A model generated the notes under the pieces. That model was not told the DNA's origin, did not search any database, and saw only the letters and a program-made list of their open reading frames with translations. The position numbers and the translations under genes are program-made. Below, in pieces: positions 16,442-26,368 of a DNA stretch of 64,000 nucleotides (its first letter is position 1; each line of letters begins with the position of its first letter). The DNA comes from an uncultured Alphaproteobacteria bacterium (GTDB lineage: Bacteria; Pseudomonadota; Alphaproteobacteria; HIMB59): the NCBI GenBank assembly GCA_902588615.1, contig CACIPV010000002.1, forward strand, positions 39,086 to 103,085. The letters are read 5' to 3'.

Positions 16442-17692
16442 GTGAAGAAAAAATATTCAATATTTAGCCTTGCTAAAAATGCACTATCTGGCCATAAAGA
16501 CTGGCCAAAAATGTGGAGAAGCCCCGAACCCAGAGAGTTTTATGATGTCATAATAATTGGTGGTGGGGGTCATGGACTAGGAACTGCATATTACTTAGCA
16601 AAAGAACATGGATTAAAAAATATTGCCGTAATAGAAAAAGGTTGGCTTGGTGGAGGTAACACAGGTAGAAACACCACTATCATTAGATCAAATTATTTAT
16701 GGGATGATAGTGCTCATTTGTACGAACACTCTTTGAAGTTATGGGAAAACCTATCAAGCGAATTAAATTACAATGTAATGTTTAGTCAAAGAGGGGTTAT
16801 GAATTTAGCCCATAACGAACATGATATAAAAGAAATTAAAAGAAGAGTTAGTGCAAATAATTTAAATGGTATTGATTCATTTTGGTTATCTAAAGAAGAA
16901 ATTCAAAAAAAGGTTCCTATAATGAATACTGACAATCTTCGATATCCAGTGCTAGGTGCATCTTACCAACCTCGCGGTGGTGTAGCACGACATGATGCAA
17001 TAGCATGGGGTTTTGCAATGCGCGCTGATGAGATGGGAGTTGATATAATTCAAAATTGTGAGGCACATCAAATAAGGACTAAAAATGGAACAATAGAAGG
17101 TGTCGAAACTTCCAAGGGTTTTTTAAGGGCTAATAAAATTGGAGTTGTTGCTTCAGGTCATACTGGTGTTTTAGCAGAGAGTGCGGGTATCAGATTACCT
17201 TTACAAAGTAAGCCACTTCAGGCACTTGTTTCTGAACCAATCAAACCTATTATTGATACAGTAGTAATGTCCTCTGCAGTTCATGCTTATGTCAGTCAAT
17301 CTGATAAAGGTGAATTAGTTATTGGAGCAGGAACCGACAATTATAATTCTTTTACTCAAAGAGGTGGTTTTAACATTATTGAAGATACTATTCGAGCTAT
17401 GGTCGAGCTTTATCCAGTATTTGGCAAAATGAAAATGCTTCGTCAATGGGGTGGTATTGTTGACATCTGCCCAGATGCTAGTCCTATTATTAGTAAATGT
17501 GACATTGAGGGTTTATTTTTTAATTGTGGCTGGGGCACAGGTGGTTTTAAAGCTACACCTGGAAGTGCAAATGTTTTCGCACATACCATTGCAAAAAATG
17601 AACCTCATCAAATTAATAGTGCGTTTAATCTTGATAGATTTGCAAGTGGAAGATTAGTAGACGAACACGGTGCTGCAGCCGTAGCACATTAA
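16442..17692 (+). CDS. soxB: Sarcosine oxidase beta subunit
   Basis: Flavoprotein subunit of heterotetrameric sarcosine oxidase, which demethylates sarcosine to glycine with transfer of the methyl carbon to tetrahydrofolate. 416 residues beginning with GTG. The FAD loop is [17 protein letters not shown] (37-53). His184 in [13 protein letters not shown] matches the residue that carries the covalent FMN in the characterised enzyme. The C-terminal [15 protein letters not shown] and [15 protein letters not shown] are conserved SoxB stretches. First gene of soxBDAG; the next gene starts five bases after its stop. Confidence 0.95.
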   Translation: MKKKYSIFSLAKNALSGHKDWPKMWRSPEPREFYDVIIIGGGGHGLGTAYYLAKEHGLKNIAVIEKGWLGGGNTGRNTTIIRSNYLWDDSAHLYEHSLKLWENLSSELNYNVMFSQRGVMNLAHNEHDIKEIKRRVSANNLNGIDSFWLSKEEIQKKVPIMNTDNLRYPVLGASYQPRGGVARHDAIAWGFAMRADEMGVDIIQNCEAHQIRTKNGTIEGVETSKGFLRANKIGVVASGHTGVLAESAGIRLPLQSKPLQALVSEPIKPIIDTVVMSSAVHAYVSQSDKGELVIGAGTDNYNSFTQRGGFNIIEDTIRAMVELYPVFGKMKMLRQWGGIVDICPDASPIISKCDIEGLFFNCGWGTGGFKATPGSANVFAHTIAKNEPHQINSAFNLDRFASGRLVDEHGAAAVAH

Positions 17693-17697
17693 TAAAT

Positions 17698-18048
17698 ATG
17701 CTCATAATTAATTGCCCTTATTGCGGCCCGAGAGATCAATCGGAATTTTCAAATGGAGGAGAAGCACATGTAAAAAGACCCGATGGATCAAAAGAAATTG
17801 GTGATCGTGAGTGGGGAGAATACGTCTTTATAAGAGCAAATCCAAAAGGTTTGTTTTATGAGCGCTGGGTACACACACATGGTTGTCGCAAATGGTTTAA
17901 TTGTGTAAGAGATACATCTACTGATGAAATTTTGGTGACCTACAAGCTCGATGAAAAAAAACCAAATTTAAATAATTTTAAAAGTGTTGTTAAAACGCCC
18001 TCTGGTGAACCAGAAGTTGGGTCGGGTAATTTTACGGTTGAAAAATGA
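17698..18048 (+). CDS. soxD: Sarcosine oxidase delta subunit
   Basis: Small zinc-binding subunit of the heterotetramer, 116 residues. Zinc ligands are visible as Cys6 and Cys9 in INCPYCGPRD and His59 and Cys63 in WVHTHGC, the same positions I recall for the structurally known enzyme. WFNCVRDT is the usual end of the conserved core. The stop overlaps the soxA start by four bases (ATGA), giving translational coupling and stoichiometric synthesis. Confidence 0.95.
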   Translation: MLIINCPYCGPRDQSEFSNGGEAHVKRPDGSKEIGDREWGEYVFIRANPKGLFYERWVHTHGCRKWFNCVRDTSTDEILVTYKLDEKKPNLNNFKSVVKTPSGEPEVGSGNFTVEK

Positions 18049-21023
18049 AATCTATAAATTTAAAAAAAAATCAATTTATTCAGTTTCATCAAAAAATTAG
18101 CTTCAAATTCGATGGGGTCAAATATTTTGGCTACAAAGGCGATACTATAGCCTCAGCTCTATTAAGAAATAATATTAACCTTGTAGGAAGAAGTTTTAAG
18201 TACCATAGGCCAAGAGGAATTTATACCTGTGGTATAGAAGAACCAAATGCTCTAGTCCAAATAATTAGTGAATATTCCGAACCAAACACAAGAGCAACTA
18301 TAAAAAAAATTTATGAAGGAATGGAAATTGAAAGTCAAAACAGATGGCCTTCTCTTGAAAACGATTTTGGAAGTATCAATAACTTATTTTCTCCAATTTT
18401 TACTGCTGGTTTTTACTATAAAACGTTCATGGGGCCGCATAAGAAATTTTGGAAAAATTTGTATGAACCACTAATTAGAAGAGCCGCTGGATTAGGTAAA
18501 CCTCCCAAAGATTTCAAAGGCATAAGCAATCATATCCATCACAATGTCGATATTACAATTATAGGAGGGGGATTAAATGGACTCCTCGCAGCTAAATCTT
18601 TCATCAACTCAAATTATGATGTGTTGTTAATTGACTTTGAGGAACAACTTGGTGGCATTATAAATAATTCAAACAAATTATCATCAATTGATAACAAAGA
18701 GCCTAAAGATTGGTTAAAAGAAACTATACAAGAAATAGAAGACTCTAAGAATATAAAGATTTTAAAAAACACACTTGTTACAACTTATAATTACATAAAT
18801 CATCTTATAGCCATTGAAGATAGATTTGTTGGCTCTAAACCGATAGAAGGAAAAGTTAATAGCACTTTACATAAGATACGTACAGGTCACACAATATTAT
18901 GTAATGGACACATTGAGAGATTTTTATCTTTTCAAAATAACGATCTACCAGGCATAATGCTAAGCTCTTCATTTGAAAAATATATGTGCCGATATGGACT
19001 AGCACCTTCTAAAGAACCAGTTATTTTTAGTAATAATTCGAATTCAAACAGCCTAGTTTATGGTCTTATAAAAGCTGGTTTAAAACCAAAAGCATATATC
19101 GACTCTCGATCTGGGGAGGAAATTGAGCCAAATTTGTTTGACTTGATAAGAAAAAATGATGTTCCTCTCTACACAAATTCACAAATAAAAGGAGCATTTG
19201 GAAACAAAAAAATTGAAAAAATTCTTGTTGAGGATAGTTCTGGTGCTTTAAATGAAATTAAATGTGACTGCTTATGTTTGTCAGGTGGAATAAATCCAGA
19301 TGTTCACTTGTTTACTCAATCAAAAGGTTTATTAGATTGGGATGAGAAAGATTTAACTTACAAACCATCAAAACCTTTTCAACCTACCATAACTCTTGGT
19401 TCTGCTTCAGGACAATTTAATTTTGATAATTTAAATTCTGATATAAATGAAAAATTGAAAACTTTTAAAGTCAAAAAATTAGACGTAAAACTCGAATTAA
19501 ATACAAACACTAAGTATAACATTGAAAAATTGTGGGAGGTCTCTCCGCAAAAGAAATCATTATGGGCTAAATCATTTATTGACTTACAAAATGATGTAAC
19601 AACTAAAGATATCCGTCAAGCAATAACAGAGGGTTTTGATAGAATTGAACATTTAAAAAGATATACAACAAATAGTATGGGAACCGATCAAGGTAAAATT
19701 AGTAGTATTAATGCACTGGGAATAGTTTCTGATCTTCTGGATAAAAAAGTAAATGAAGTTGGCACAACTATTTATCGACCACCCTATGCTCCTTTAAGTT
19801 TTTCTGCAATAGCTGGCAGAAATTGCTATGAGTTTTATGACCCAGAGAGAAAATCACCAATACATAGTTGGCACATAAAAAATGGTGCAATTTTTGAGGA
19901 TGTCGGGCAATGGAAAAGGCCATGGTATTTTCAAATTAATAAAGATGAGTCGATGCATGATGCTGTTCAACGAGAGAGCAAAAATGTAAGAGAAAACGCA
20001 GGTATTTTAGATGGGAGCACATTAGGAAAAATTGAGATCAAAGGTGAGGATGCGTTGGAATTTATGAATTTAATTTATACAAACAGTTTTACTAAGATGA
20101 AACAAGGTTCTGCAAGATATGCTCTTATGTTGGGGGAAGATGGAATGGTAAAAGATGACGGGATAATTTGTAAAATTTCTGATCAGCATTTTATTGCCAC
20201 TACAACTACTGGGGGTGCTGCTACTGTTTTAGGTTGCATGGAGGAATATGCTCAAACCGAGTGGCCAAATTTAAAAGTTTTTATGAACTCGATTACAGAG
20301 CAATATGCAACTTTCAACATTAGTGGACCAAAAACAAGAGAAATTATGAAAAAAGCCTTTCCAAATATCAATTTTAGCAATGAGGAGTTTCCATTTATGA
20401 CTTTCCAATTTCATGAATTTAATGGTATTCCAATACGAATCCTAAGAGCAAGCTTTACTGGGGAGTTAGGTTACGAAATATATATCCCGTCAAATAGTGC
20501 CCCTAAAATTTGGGATAACATTCAAAGTGTTGGAAAAGAATTTGGTCTTGCTCCCTACGGCACGGAGGCAATGCATCTTTTAAGGGCAGAAAAGGGTTAC
20601 ATTATTGTTGGCCAAGACACAGATGGTTCTATAACGCCAATAGATTTGGGACTTAGCTGGATGATTGGTAAATCAAAAAAAGATTTTTTAGGTAAAAGAT
20701 CACTTGCTCGGCCTGATACTATAAGAGAAGATAGGAAACAACTTGTTGGTATCATTCCCTCGAATAAAGCCGATAAACTAGAGGAAGGACAACATATCAT
20801 TCTTGATAAAGAAATTAAGTCTCCTGTCCCAATGCTTGGTCATATTACATCTTGTTATTATAGTTCTACATTAGGTCATGATTTTGCATTAGCTATTATC
20901 AAAAATGGCCGCTCTATGATTGGAACAAAAGCTTACGCTTCTACATCAAGTATGGGTACAACTGGTGTGGATATAGTTAAACCAGTTTTTTATGATGAAA
21001 ATAATAAAAGGTTAGTTTCATGA
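18045..21023 (+). CDS. soxA: Sarcosine oxidase alpha subunit
   Basis: Large subunit (992 residues) with three parts. An N-terminal ferredoxin-like plug domain (about 1-95) contains FKYHRPRGIYTCGIEEPNA. A Rossmann NAD(H)/FAD-like domain starts at ITIIGGGLNGLLAAKSF. A C-terminal GcvT-type folate-binding domain (about 600-990) contains FTGELGYEIYIP and LLRAEKGYIIVGQDTDG. It channels the formaldehyde-level carbon to tetrahydrofolate as 5,10-methylene-THF. It overlaps soxD and soxG by four bases each. Normal family length, no sign of damage. Confidence 0.95.
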   Translation: MKSINLKKNQFIQFHQKISFKFDGVKYFGYKGDTIASALLRNNINLVGRSFKYHRPRGIYTCGIEEPNALVQIISEYSEPNTRATIKKIYEGMEIESQNRWPSLENDFGSINNLFSPIFTAGFYYKTFMGPHKKFWKNLYEPLIRRAAGLGKPPKDFKGISNHIHHNVDITIIGGGLNGLLAAKSFINSNYDVLLIDFEEQLGGIINNSNKLSSIDNKEPKDWLKETIQEIEDSKNIKILKNTLVTTYNYINHLIAIEDRFVGSKPIEGKVNSTLHKIRTGHTILCNGHIERFLSFQNNDLPGIMLSSSFEKYMCRYGLAPSKEPVIFSNNSNSNSLVYGLIKAGLKPKAYIDSRSGEEIEPNLFDLIRKNDVPLYTNSQIKGAFGNKKIEKILVEDSSGALNEIKCDCLCLSGGINPDVHLFTQSKGLLDWDEKDLTYKPSKPFQPTITLGSASGQFNFDNLNSDINEKLKTFKVKKLDVKLELNTNTKYNIEKLWEVSPQKKSLWAKSFIDLQNDVTTKDIRQAITEGFDRIEHLKRYTTNSMGTDQGKISSINALGIVSDLLDKKVNEVGTTIYRPPYAPLSFSAIAGRNCYEFYDPERKSPIHSWHIKNGAIFEDVGQWKRPWYFQINKDESMHDAVQRESKNVRENAGILDGSTLGKIEIKGEDALEFMNLIYTNSFTKMKQGSARYALMLGEDGMVKDDGIICKISDQHFIATTTTGGAATVLGCMEEYAQTEWPNLKVFMNSITEQYATFNISGPKTREIMKKAFPNINFSNEEFPFMTFQFHEFNGIPIRILRASFTGELGYEIYIPSNSAPKIWDNIQSVGKEFGLAPYGTEAMHLLRAEKGYIIVGQDTDGSITPIDLGLSWMIGKSKKDFLGKRSLARPDTIREDRKQLVGIIPSNKADKLEEGQHIILDKEIKSPVPMLGHITSCYYSSTLGHDFALAIIKNGRSMIGTKAYASTSSMGTTGVDIVKPVFYDENNKRLVS

Positions 21024-21541
21024 CCGAAGTAATCCGATCTGATGGTGTTGAGATTAAAAAAAAAGTTATTCAACAGATTATATTAAGGGGATCTGGTGAC
21101 TCAAAATTTAATAATCACATAAACAAATCTTTAAAACTTTTACCACCTTCAGATAATTTAAGGATAATTTCAAATGATAATTATACTTTAGCAAAAATGT
21201 CTTTTGATCAATGGAATTTGATATTTGAAAAAGAAATTGAAAATAAAAAACTCAACAAAATCTTAGCTGACTTAAATAAATCACCCTTAATATTGGCGAC
21301 AAATATTTCTGACTCACAAGTATTTTTTGAAATTCAGGGTAAAAATAGTTTTGATATATTAAATAAATTAACGCATTTTGACTTTAGAGAAAAATCCTTT
21401 AAAAAATCCACTGCTGCACAAACATTATTAGCTAGAGTAGACTGTTCTATTTTTAATCTTGATCTTAAATTGTTACTTAGTTGTAATCGATCATTTGCTG
21501 ACTATCTTGAGGATCGTCTTATTGACGCGGTTAACTATTAG
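21020..21541 (+). CDS. soxG: Sarcosine oxidase gamma subunit
   Basis: Small GcvT-related subunit, 173 residues. Sequence conservation in this subunit is low. Assignment rests on position directly after soxA with an ATGA overlap, and on size. Fold-like stretches such as LRIISNDNYTLAKM, FFEIQGKNSFDILNKL and TAAQTLLARVDCSIF match the gamma subunit's truncated GcvT character. Last gene of soxBDAG. It is followed by a 58-base gap with a possible promoter for the next dehydrogenase. Confidence 0.85.
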   Translation: MTEVIRSDGVEIKKKVIQQIILRGSGDSKFNNHINKSLKLLPPSDNLRIISNDNYTLAKMSFDQWNLIFEKEIENKKLNKILADLNKSPLILATNISDSQVFFEIQGKNSFDILNKLTHFDFREKSFKKSTAAQTLLARVDCSIFNLDLKLLLSCNRSFADYLEDRLIDAVNY

Positions 21542-21554
21542 GTTTTTTTTCATA

Positions 21555-21596
21555 TTGACATCAATTTTTGGAACTGATTAGGTATTTTTAGAGGAA
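21555..21596 (+). promoter_or_regulatory. Candidate promoter and ribosome site before the dimethylglycine dehydrogenase
   Basis: A consensus TTGACA lies at 21555-21560. The best -10 near 17-base spacing is TTAGGT at 21578-21583, which is weak. A purine-rich ribosome site, AGAGGAA, sits just before the ATG at 21600. This may allow separate expression from soxBDAG, but read-through is equally possible because there is no terminator. Confidence 0.4.
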
Positions 21597-21599
21597 TAA

Positions 21600-24074
21600 A
21601 TGGCAAGAAAATCAAGAATAATAATCGTTGGTAGTGGTATTGTTGGAGCGAGCACCGCCTATCATTTAGCTCAATTGGGATGGAAAGATATGGTTATACT
21701 CGATCAAGGGCCATTGTTTGAAACTGGAGGCTCTACAAGTCATGCACCAGGAGGTGTGTTTCAAACTAATCCTTCACGAATGATGTGTAAATTTGCACAG
21801 TACACAGTTGACTTACTTAGATCTTTATCATTTGAGGGAAAGCCCTGTTTTCATACTGTTGGAGGAATTGAAGTATCGAAGACAAAAGAAAGACATCAAG
21901 ACCTTTATCGAAAACTAGGTATAGCTCACAGTTATGGATTAACTGATGCAAAAATAATCACTCCAGATGAAGTTTTAAAAATGAGCCCCTATATTGATCC
22001 AGAAAAAATTCACGGGGGATATTATGTTCCAACTGATGGTTTAGCAGCACCTGTAAGAGCAGTTAGAGCAATGGCAAAATATGTGACTGATTTAAAAGCA
22101 GGAGAATTCTTCGGTGATACAGCAGTTAATGGTTTTAAAATTCAGAATAATCAAATTCGTGGTGTACAAACATCTAAGGGGGATTATGAAGCCGATATTG
22201 TACTTATCTCAACTGGTATCTGGGCTCCAAAAATGGGAAGACTCGCGAACATATCATTACCTCTAGTTCCATGCGAACATCAAATGGTGTGGTTAGAACC
22301 GTTTGAAGAATTGAAAGAATTTAAAGCTGAACACAAAGAAGCTTTGGTTGAACACGCATTGATGCGTCACCAAGATTACAGTCTCTATTTCAGACAATGG
22401 AATGATACTTATGTTATTGGGAATTATCGACATGAACCAAGAATTTTAGAGTCAGAAGAATTAAAGAAACCTGAAGATGCTGAAGAAATGCCCTCTTTGG
22501 TGGACTTTAGACCTGATGATTTTGAAGGTGCACATAAAGAGTCGAATTGGTTGTTCCCAAGATTTTCAGAAAAAAAACTTACAAAAAAAATTAATGGAAT
22601 TTTTTCATTTACAACAGATGGTAACCCTTTGATGGGCGAGACAAGTGTAAAAGGTTTGTGGACCGCTAATGCTGTATGGATAACACATGCGGGTGGTGTT
22701 GGAAAAGCTATGGCAGAGTGGATAGTGAATGGAGAGCCTGAACTTGATGTTCGTCAAGGAGATATCAATCGTTTTCATCAACATCATCATGTCAGGAAAT
22801 ATCTAAGGTCAAGAGGTAAGCAAAATTATAGAGAGGTATATGATATTATTCACCCGCTTCAACAAATGGAGCAGCCAAGACCACTAAGAAGAAGTCCATT
22901 TTATGCAAGGTTAGAAGGACAAAAAGCACATTTCTTTGAGACTATGGGCTGGGAAAGACCTCAATGGTATGAGTCAAATGCTGAATTAATGAAAGGTAAA
23001 AACTTTCCAAATAGGACAGGCTGGGCTTCAAAATATTGGTCACCAATTCAAGCAGCTGAACATCTTGTAACAAGACAAACGGGTGCCCTGTTTGATATTA
23101 CAGGATTTGTAAAAATTGAAGTAAGTGGAAAAGGTGCTCTAAAATTATTACAGAAAGTTTGCACAAATAATATTGATGTTGCCGTAGGTAAAGTTGTTTA
23201 TAGCGTAATTTCTAATATGTATGGTGGTATAAAGAGTGATCTTACAATTAGTAGACTTGAGGAAAATAAATTTTGGGTCTTGGCAGGAGCTGGGAATGGA
23301 ATGATTGATATTAGTTGGCTTCGAGCAAATGCTCCTGATGACGGAAGTGTTCAGATCATAGATTGGACATCCGCTTTTGCAGGTATCGGCTTATGGGGGC
23401 CAAATTCAAGATCTGTTCTTGAAAAACTGTGCGATGATGATGATGTATCTAACGAAGGTTTTCCATTTTTCCATATTAAAAAGATTTCAATCAGTAACAT
23501 TCCTTGTGTTGCTGTAAGAATATCTTATATAGGTGAATTAGGTTGGGAAATATATACACCTACTGAGTATGGGCTATCATTATGGGATGAACTTCGAGAA
23601 ACCTCAAGAGAGTTCAACATGATTTGCTCAGGTGCTGGTGCTTTTGAGTCACTCAGATTGGAGAAAGGCTATAGATCACTGGGTACAGATATTCATACTA
23701 ATTACAACCCTTATGAGTCAGGCTTAGGCTTTACGGTAAAGCTTAAAAAAGATGATGAGTTTATAGGTAAGAATGCACTTCAAAAAATAAAAGAAAAACC
23801 AATTGAAAAGAGACTTACTTGTATGATTATTGATGACCCTGAAGGAATGGCCTTGGGCACAGAACCGATTTATTCAAATGATCAAGCTGTAGGGTACGTT
23901 ACAAGTACAAATTATGGCTATTTTATTGATAAACACATTGTTTATGGATATTTACCAACAGAATTGTCAGAAAAAGGAAATAAGTTAGAGGTCGAGTACT
24001 TTGGCAAAAGGTATCCATTAACAGTTACAGAGGAACCTTTGCTCGACCCAGAAAATCATAGATTAAAGTCTTAA
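21600..24074 (+). CDS. Dimethylglycine/sarcosine dehydrogenase-like flavoprotein (DAO + GcvT)
   Basis: An 824-residue two-domain enzyme that oxidatively demethylates N-methylated glycines. The N-terminal DAO-type FAD domain (about 1-390) has IIIVGSGIVGASTAYHLA and GGSTSHAPGG, where His48 matches the covalent FAD attachment site of dimethylglycine dehydrogenase. The C-terminal GcvT folate domain (about 430-820) contains SYIGELGWEIYTP and ESLRLEKGYRSLGTDI. It probably produces sarcosine for SoxBDAG while loading tetrahydrofolate. Dimethylglycine and sarcosine cannot be told apart by eye. It is followed after 18 bases by the MTHFR-like gene. Confidence 0.9.
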   Translation: MARKSRIIIVGSGIVGASTAYHLAQLGWKDMVILDQGPLFETGGSTSHAPGGVFQTNPSRMMCKFAQYTVDLLRSLSFEGKPCFHTVGGIEVSKTKERHQDLYRKLGIAHSYGLTDAKIITPDEVLKMSPYIDPEKIHGGYYVPTDGLAAPVRAVRAMAKYVTDLKAGEFFGDTAVNGFKIQNNQIRGVQTSKGDYEADIVLISTGIWAPKMGRLANISLPLVPCEHQMVWLEPFEELKEFKAEHKEALVEHALMRHQDYSLYFRQWNDTYVIGNYRHEPRILESEELKKPEDAEEMPSLVDFRPDDFEGAHKESNWLFPRFSEKKLTKKINGIFSFTTDGNPLMGETSVKGLWTANAVWITHAGGVGKAMAEWIVNGEPELDVRQGDINRFHQHHHVRKYLRSRGKQNYREVYDIIHPLQQMEQPRPLRRSPFYARLEGQKAHFFETMGWERPQWYESNAELMKGKNFPNRTGWASKYWSPIQAAEHLVTRQTGALFDITGFVKIEVSGKGALKLLQKVCTNNIDVAVGKVVYSVISNMYGGIKSDLTISRLEENKFWVLAGAGNGMIDISWLRANAPDDGSVQIIDWTSAFAGIGLWGPNSRSVLEKLCDDDDVSNEGFPFFHIKKISISNIPCVAVRISYIGELGWEIYTPTEYGLSLWDELRETSREFNMICSGAGAFESLRLEKGYRSLGTDIHTNYNPYESGLGFTVKLKKDDEFIGKNALQKIKEKPIEKRLTCMIIDDPEGMALGTEPIYSNDQAVGYVTSTNYGYFIDKHIVYGYLPTELSEKGNKLEVEYFGKRYPLTVTEEPLLDPENHRLKS

Positions 24075-24092
24075 CTATTATATTTTAAAAAT

Positions 24093-24974
24093 ATGATCAA
24101 AGAAAATATTGTTTCTTTAGTTGATGGCTTTACCGTAGAGCTTAACCCAAAAGTAAGACACAAACTAAAGTCTATTCCTTTAGATAAAAAAAATAATGTC
24201 TACATAACATATCTACCTGATGCTACGGAAAACGACATTTTAGAAACTGTTGATTTTGTATCTAAACAAGAATTAACTCCTATAACTCATTTGCCTGCAA
24301 GGACAATGAAAGATTTAGATCATGTTTCAGACTTCCTAAAAGAACTTAGAAATAGAACAGATAGTAAAAAAATTCTTGTTATAGGTGGTGGGGGTAATCA
24401 AAATGGATCAGTATCATCTTCTCTGGAAATACTAGAGTGTGGTTTATTAAAAGATAATGATTTTGAAGAGATAGGAATAGCTGGACACCCAGAAGGCTCA
24501 CCTGATATTGATAAAAATACTGTGAACGAATTTTTGAATAAAAAATATGAATTATCAAAAGATAAGGATTTAAATTTAGAACTTGTTACTCAATTTTTTT
24601 TTAATGCTGAACCATTTATTAAATGGTGTAAATTTTTAGATAATTCAAATATAAAATTACCAGTCAGAGTAGGCTTTCCAGGCCCAGCATCTTTTAAAAC
24701 ACTTCTTAATTTTGGCATAATGAGTGGTGTTGGTAATTCATTAAGTTTTTTGAAAAAGAACTCATCTAAAGTGACTGACCTTTTAACAAAAACTTCAAAC
24801 GATGAAATGTTTATTGAATTAGCAAACTTCTCTAAAGAACAAAGTTCATTTAAAAATTTTCACTGTTTTCCTTTTGGTGGCTTCGAGAAGACCTGTCATT
24901 GGTTAAATGCTCTTCAAAATGGTGATTTTACAATGGAAAATGACAAAATAGTCCTCCACAATAAAATCTTTTAA
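24093..24974 (+). CDS. Methylenetetrahydrofolate reductase-like protein
   Basis: A divergent MetF-family TIM-barrel flavoprotein of 293 residues. Recognisable positions are ITHLPARTMKD (64-74), IGGGGNQNG, the MTHFR signature-like GIAGHPEGSPDI (128-139), VTQFFFNAEPF (165-175) and VGFPGPASF. It would interconvert 5,10-methylene- and 5-methyl-THF. Lying between a dehydrogenase that makes methylene-THF and a DmdA-like methyltransferase, it could link the two C1 pools. Alternatively it oxidises methyl-THF made by demethylation. It differs enough from housekeeping MetF that a specialised catabolic role is likely. Confidence 0.75.
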   Translation: MIKENIVSLVDGFTVELNPKVRHKLKSIPLDKKNNVYITYLPDATENDILETVDFVSKQELTPITHLPARTMKDLDHVSDFLKELRNRTDSKKILVIGGGGNQNGSVSSSLEILECGLLKDNDFEEIGIAGHPEGSPDIDKNTVNEFLNKKYELSKDKDLNLELVTQFFFNAEPFIKWCKFLDNSNIKLPVRVGFPGPASFKTLLNFGIMSGVGNSLSFLKKNSSKVTDLLTKTSNDEMFIELANFSKEQSSFKNFHCFPFGGFEKTCHWLNALQNGDFTMENDKIVLHNKIF

Positions 24975-24989
24975 GTTCTAATTTTTCGA

Positions 24990-25050
24990 TTGCATAGACC
25001 CTAAAAAGAAATTAATTTTCAAAAATTGCTACTGCATTTTTTATAGGAGG
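24990..25050 (+). promoter_or_regulatory. Candidate promoter and strong ribosome site of the DmdA-like gene
   Basis: TTGCAT (24990-24995) and TAATTT (25013-25018) are 17 bases apart and form a moderate -35/-10 pair. A strong AGGAGG ribosome site lies close to the ATG at 25055. A separate promoter and one of the best ribosome sites in the window suggest high expression of the DmdA-like protein. I see no riboswitch-like fold. Confidence 0.45.
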
Positions 25051-25054
25051 ATAT

Positions 25055-26359
25055 ATGAAGCTTAAGCAACCAAGTTCAGTGGACCAATCTGACAGAAAAG
25101 TCCCTTTTAATTTAAGGCAATCAGGACCAACACCTCAACAAATGCTTATATCGACTAGGGTTAGAAAAAATCCTTATTGGCATTTATCAGTGGAAGCTGG
25201 ATGTTGGAGATGCACCGTATACAATAGAATGTATCATCCTAGAGGTTATGTAAAACCTGAAGATGGTGGTGCAATGGTTGAATATGATGCATTAGTTAAT
25301 CACGTAACAATGTGGAATGTAGCAGTTGAAAGACAAATTCGTGTAAAAGGACCTGATGCGTTAAAATTTACAAATTTTGTTATCACAAGAGATGCAACAA
25401 GAATTGAAGTAATGAAAGGAAAATATGTAATTCTTTGTAATGACAAAGGAGGAGTGTTAAATGATCCCATATTACTCAGAATTGCAGAGGATGAATTTTG
25501 GTTTTCACTATCTGACTCTGATATTATGTTTTTTCTTCAAGGAGTAAATCACGATAAAAAATTTAATGTAGAAATTGATGAAATAGATGTATCTCCTGTT
25601 CAAATTCAAGGACCAAAGTCAATCGATCTTATGGCAGATTTAGTTGGAGATGCTGTTAAAGACATTCCTTACTATGGATTAATGGCAGCAAAAGTTGGAG
25701 GGAGAGATTGTATTATTTCCCAAACAGGTTTTACTGGGGAAAAGGGATATGAAATCTACCTCAAAGATGCAACTTTGTATGCGGATGATATGTGGAATGC
25801 TGTTTTAGAGGCTGGAAAGAAACACAATCTAAAAGTAATAGCACCTGCACACCATAGAAGAATAGCTGCAGGAATTTTATCTTGGGGTCAAGATCTTGAT
25901 GCCGAAACTTATCCATTTCAATGTAACCTTGGCTATCAGGTTCCAAGAAAAAAACAAGCTGAATATATTGGTAAACAAGCTCTAGAGGCAATGAGAACAA
26001 AAATTGAGGCAGGTGAGAAACCATATAGCAACCAACTAGTTGGATTTAGATTAGGTGGTAAACCCATTGATGAATATGCTCCAGACTTTTGGCTTATATC
26101 TGAAGATGGATCTACACCAATAGGGTATCTAACATCACCTTGGTATTCCCCTGAATTGGGAACAAATATCGCAATGGGATATGTACCTTACGAGAAAAAA
26201 GACTTAGGTAATAAATTTAAATTTCATCTACCTGATGAGTATTGTGAAACTCCAGGGTCGCCTGTAGATGGTGAAATAGTTGAAATACCTTTTAGGCCAT
26301 CAGTAAATCCTAATGCACGAGAAATTGCAAAGGATGATGGAAGAGATACGGCATATTAA
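25055..26359 (+). CDS. DmdA/GcvT-family folate-dependent methyltransferase (substrate uncertain)
   Basis: A 434-residue GcvT-fold protein transferring a one-carbon unit to tetrahydrofolate. The region STRVRKNPYWH, CTVYNRMYHPRGY, MWNVAVERQIRVKGPDALKF, NDKGGVLNDPILLRI and SLSDSDIMFFLQG aligns by recall with dimethylsulfoniopropionate demethylase DmdA. The loop at 224-234 reads TGFTGEKGYEI, as in ordinary GcvT. It is about 65 residues longer than Pelagibacter DmdA, with extra residues at both ends. It is therefore a DmdA relative whose substrate could be DMSP or an N-methyl compound. A hairpin terminator follows the stop. Confidence 0.7.
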   Translation: MKLKQPSSVDQSDRKVPFNLRQSGPTPQQMLISTRVRKNPYWHLSVEAGCWRCTVYNRMYHPRGYVKPEDGGAMVEYDALVNHVTMWNVAVERQIRVKGPDALKFTNFVITRDATRIEVMKGKYVILCNDKGGVLNDPILLRIAEDEFWFSLSDSDIMFFLQGVNHDKKFNVEIDEIDVSPVQIQGPKSIDLMADLVGDAVKDIPYYGLMAAKVGGRDCIISQTGFTGEKGYEIYLKDATLYADDMWNAVLEAGKKHNLKVIAPAHHRRIAAGILSWGQDLDAETYPFQCNLGYQVPRKKQAEYIGKQALEAMRTKIEAGEKPYSNQLVGFRLGGKPIDEYAPDFWLISEDGSTPIGYLTSPWYSPELGTNIAMGYVPYEKKDLGNKFKFHLPDEYCETPGSPVDGEIVEIPFRPSVNPNAREIAKDDGRDTAY

Positions 26360-26368
26360 TTTTATTTT

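Noticed and set aside
25055..26359. Firm call of DMSP demethylase dmdA
   Set aside because: Overall similarity is good but the active loop is GcvT-like and the length is different, so the substrate was left open.
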